Source of the DNA: Metabacillus mangrovi
Lineage (GTDB): Bacteria; Bacillota; Bacilli; Bacillales; Bacillaceae
Reading direction: 5' to 3'
DNA length: 64,000 bases
Assembly: GCF_009711125.1 (NCBI RefSeq)
Contig: NZ_WMIB01000018.1
Coordinates: forward strand, 1 to 64,000
The position numbers and the translations under genes were made by a program. Numbering within the stretch: position 1 is the first letter of the stretch; the number at the start of each line of letters is the position of its first letter. Positions 62,364-64,000 of the stretch are shown one piece after another. The notes beneath the pieces were generated by a model, which had not been told where the DNA came from, ran no database searches, and was given only the letters and a program-made list of their open reading frames with translations.

Positions 62364-62858
62364 TTATGCTCCGATACGCTCTTTTATTTCATGTATTTGG
62401 AGAAGGTGTCGTTCTTCATGATAGCCGACAAATTCAATCCATTGCTTAATGGAAAGCTCCCCCAGGACAGGATGCTTTAGAGCTTTGCTGGAAAGGTCAA
62501 AATCTTCTGCGAGCAGCTGTGCGAAATGGTTTAGATTTCGTCTGGCTTCCTCTAATGCAGTTTCTGCCTCAATACGGTCAATTGGAACCGGCCCGGGTAC
62601 GGTATACTCCGGCGCATCCACTTTATGTGATCGGTCCGTTACGACAGCGAGCTGTTTCTCCTCGATTGTTTTTTCTTCGGCAAACTGAATCGACTTTTTC
62701 AAATTGGTAAGGACGGCATGCTCTATCTTTTGAAGATGATCCATCACTTGTCCGATGCTCCACTCATCAGGAGCCGGTTTCGTATTGAACTGCTCATTTG
62801 TTATACTGTTTACCGTGTTAAGCAAATCTTCTCTTACCTGCTGCATATGATCAAACAT
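62364..62858 (-). CDS. DinB-family protein
   Basis: Four-helix-bundle protein of 164 residues of the DinB/YfiT type. The metal-binding histidines lie in VMDHLQKIEHAV (His40-type position) and FVGYHEERHLLQIHEI. These proteins may be thiol-S-transferases using bacillithiol or metal-dependent hydrolases. AGGAGGAATC precedes the ATG. Confidence 0.87.
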   Translation of the reverse strand: MFDHMQQVREDLLNTVNSITNEQFNTKPAPDEWSIGQVMDHLQKIEHAVLTNLKKSIQFAEEKTIEEKQLAVVTDRSHKVDAPEYTVPGPVPIDRIEAETALEEARRNLNHFAQLLAEDFDLSSKALKHPVLGELSIKQWIEFVGYHEERHLLQIHEIKERIGA

Positions 62859-62917
62859 ATCCGATTCCTCCTCTTTCCCTGCACGATGTCTTCTATTGAT
62901 AATTGGTTCACAGAACG

Positions 62918-64000
62918 TTATACCCTTTCTTTTATCCAGCCAAGCGCCTGCTCCCTGAGTTTGAACTTTTGAATCTTGCCCGAAGCAGTCATGGGGTACT
63001 CTTCTACGAAAAAACAGTACTCCGGAATTTTATAGAAAGCGATCCGCCCCTGGCAAAACTCCCGGATGGCTGCTTCTGTTAAAAGGGTCCCTTCACTGAC
63101 CCGGATGCAGGCGGCTGCTTTTTCACCGTATTTCTCATCCGGTACGCCTATAACCTGAACGTCTATGATGGCAGGGTGGCGGTATAAAAACTCCTCGATT
63201 TCCCGAGGGTAAATGTTTTCTCCTCCCCGGATGATCATATCCTTCAGCCTTCCGGTAATTTTCACGTATCCGTCTTCATCCATTGAAGCGAGATCACCTG
63301 TATGCAGCCAGCCTTCTGAATCAATGGCTTCAGATGTCGCTTCCGGCATATTATAGTATCCCTTCATCACATGGTAGCCTCTTGTACACAGTTCACCTTG
63401 TTCGTTTAAGTTTACTGCTTTTCCTGTGGCGGGATTGATAATTTTAATCTCAACATGGGGATGGGCTTTCCCTACGGTCTCCACTTTTTTCTCGATTGGG
63501 TCATCTGTAGTCGTCTGGGTAATGACTGGAGAAGATTCCGTCTGCCCGTAACAGATGGTGATCTCATTCATCCCCATCTGATTCATCACTTTTTTCATGA
63601 CTTCAATCGGACAAGTAGACCCTGCCATAATACCAGTTCGAAGGGAAGAGAGATCGTAAGATGGGAAAGAATCCAGTGACAGCTCAGATATAAACATGGT
63701 CGGCACTCCCTGAAGTCCCGTACATCGTTCTTTTTCCACCGTTTCCAGCACTAAGTCCGGACTGAATTCTACGATTGGAACCATAGCTGCACCAACAGTA
63801 ACAGCGGCCATTGTACTTAAGACACAGCCGAAGCAATGGAAAAATGGCACCGGAATGCAAAGCCGGTCCTGAAAGGTCAGCTTCATAGAGGAGGCAACTA
63901 GATATCCATTGTTCACAATGTTATGATGGGTCAGCATGACCCCTTTCGGAAATCCGGTAGTTCCTGAGGTATACTGCATATTGATTACATCATGCTGATC
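62918..64000 (-). CDS. Acyl-CoA synthetase (AMP-binding), 5' end beyond window
   Basis: C-terminal two thirds of an ANL-superfamily adenylate-forming enzyme. The P-loop [25 protein letters not shown] (A5), [40 protein letters not shown] (A7-A8) and catalytic Lys in [10 protein letters not shown] are present. The frame stays open to the window end (DQHDVIN before the P-loop), so the true start lies outside. It is most like medium/long-chain acyl-CoA ligases such as B. subtilis YngI; substrate unknown. Confidence 0.92.
   Translation of the reverse strand, partial: DQHDVINMQYTSGTTGFPKGVMLTHHNIVNNGYLVASSMKLTFQDRLCIPVPFFHCFGCVLSTMAAVTVGAAMVPIVEFSPDLVLETVEKERCTGLQGVPTMFISELSLDSFPSYDLSSLRTGIMAGSTCPIEVMKKVMNQMGMNEITICYGQTESSPVITQTTTDDPIEKKVETVGKAHPHVEIKIINPATGKAVNLNEQGELCTRGYHVMKGYYNMPEATSEAIDSEGWLHTGDLASMDEDGYVKITGRLKDMIIRGGENIYPREIEEFLYRHPAIIDVQVIGVPDEKYGEKAAACIRVSEGTLLTEAAIREFCQGRIAFYKIPEYCFFVEEYPMTASGKIQKFKLREQALGWIKERV

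Overview
The window is about 64 kb of chromosome from a Gram-positive, low-to-mid-GC, spore-forming Bacillaceae, probably a Bacillus or Metabacillus-type species. This rests on strong AGGAGG ribosome-binding sites with frequent TTG/GTG starts, TnrA boxes, CcpA cre sites, a sigma-B type promoter, a thi operon in B. subtilis order, a Bacillus-type gvp cluster, an RsbK/RsbM/RsbY stress module and a BLA-type alpha-amylase. I cannot name the species. I see no prophage, transposase, CRISPR array or rRNA. There is one tRNA, tRNA-Ala(GGC) at 61.6 kb.

Layout. 1-0.6 kb: the end of a 102-bp tandem array. 0.6-5.9 kb: small metabolic and envelope genes (DUF3817, TauE/SafE exporter behind an attenuator-like leader, GH18 lipoprotein, a short 6-phosphogluconate dehydrogenase, a sigma-B-type small protein, a CHY zinc finger protein). 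5.9-9.9 kb: tandem TPP riboswitches, each with its own terminator, driving tenI-thiO-thiS-thiG-thiF. 10.1-12.6 kb: an OpuF-type compatible-solute ABC importer whose binding protein is fused to the permease. 12.7-13.5 kb: a second 102-bp-period array. 13.7-15.2 kb: secreted alpha-amylase with a cre site. 15.4-21.8 kb: membrane proteins, UppP, and a divergent quinone-oxidoreductase/HxlR/LysR group. 22.1-28.2 kb: a gas-vesicle operon, gvpQ-B-R-N-F-G-L-S-K-J-T-U, with a structured RNA element between gvpB and gvpR. 28.3-33.1 kb: glnK-amt with two TnrA boxes, the peptide transporter DtpT, and an L,D-transpeptidase with a duplicated C-terminal helical domain.

33.7-38.7 kb: an unassigned small RNA on the minus strand, divergent from a module matching the B. 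cereus sigma-B activation pathway (RsbK hybrid kinase, RsbM CheR-type methyltransferase, RsbY REC-PP2C phosphatase). An RsbR-type STAS protein (44.3 kb) and a divergent STAS protein (48.6 kb) add possible stress inputs; rsbV-rsbW-sigB themselves are not in the window. 38.8-45 kb: SMP-30 protein, a Bacillaceae palindromic repeat, a short ~20-nt-phase array, a TIM-barrel epimerase and a YtrA-type GntR/ABC operon. 45.3-49.9 kb: DUF3267, an SDR, a frameshifted chemotaxis receptor, STAS and a HemD-like protein. 50-56.4 kb: a Cys-type formate dehydrogenase with its DUF1641 partner and, across another repeat array, a second molybdopterin oxidoreductase. 56.5-64 kb: a 15-codon candidate ORF, a DUF5068 lipoprotein, a penicillin-acylase-family protein with a perfect intragenic cre, a second L,D-transpeptidase, tRNA-Ala, a DinB-like protein and an acyl-CoA synthetase cut by the window end.

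Least explained by known features are four intergenic arrays built from short cores spaced about 18-22 nt (two helical turns). Two of them have different core sequences but the same 102-bp, five-subunit super-period, and the other two share a TTTGACCGATA core on opposite strands.
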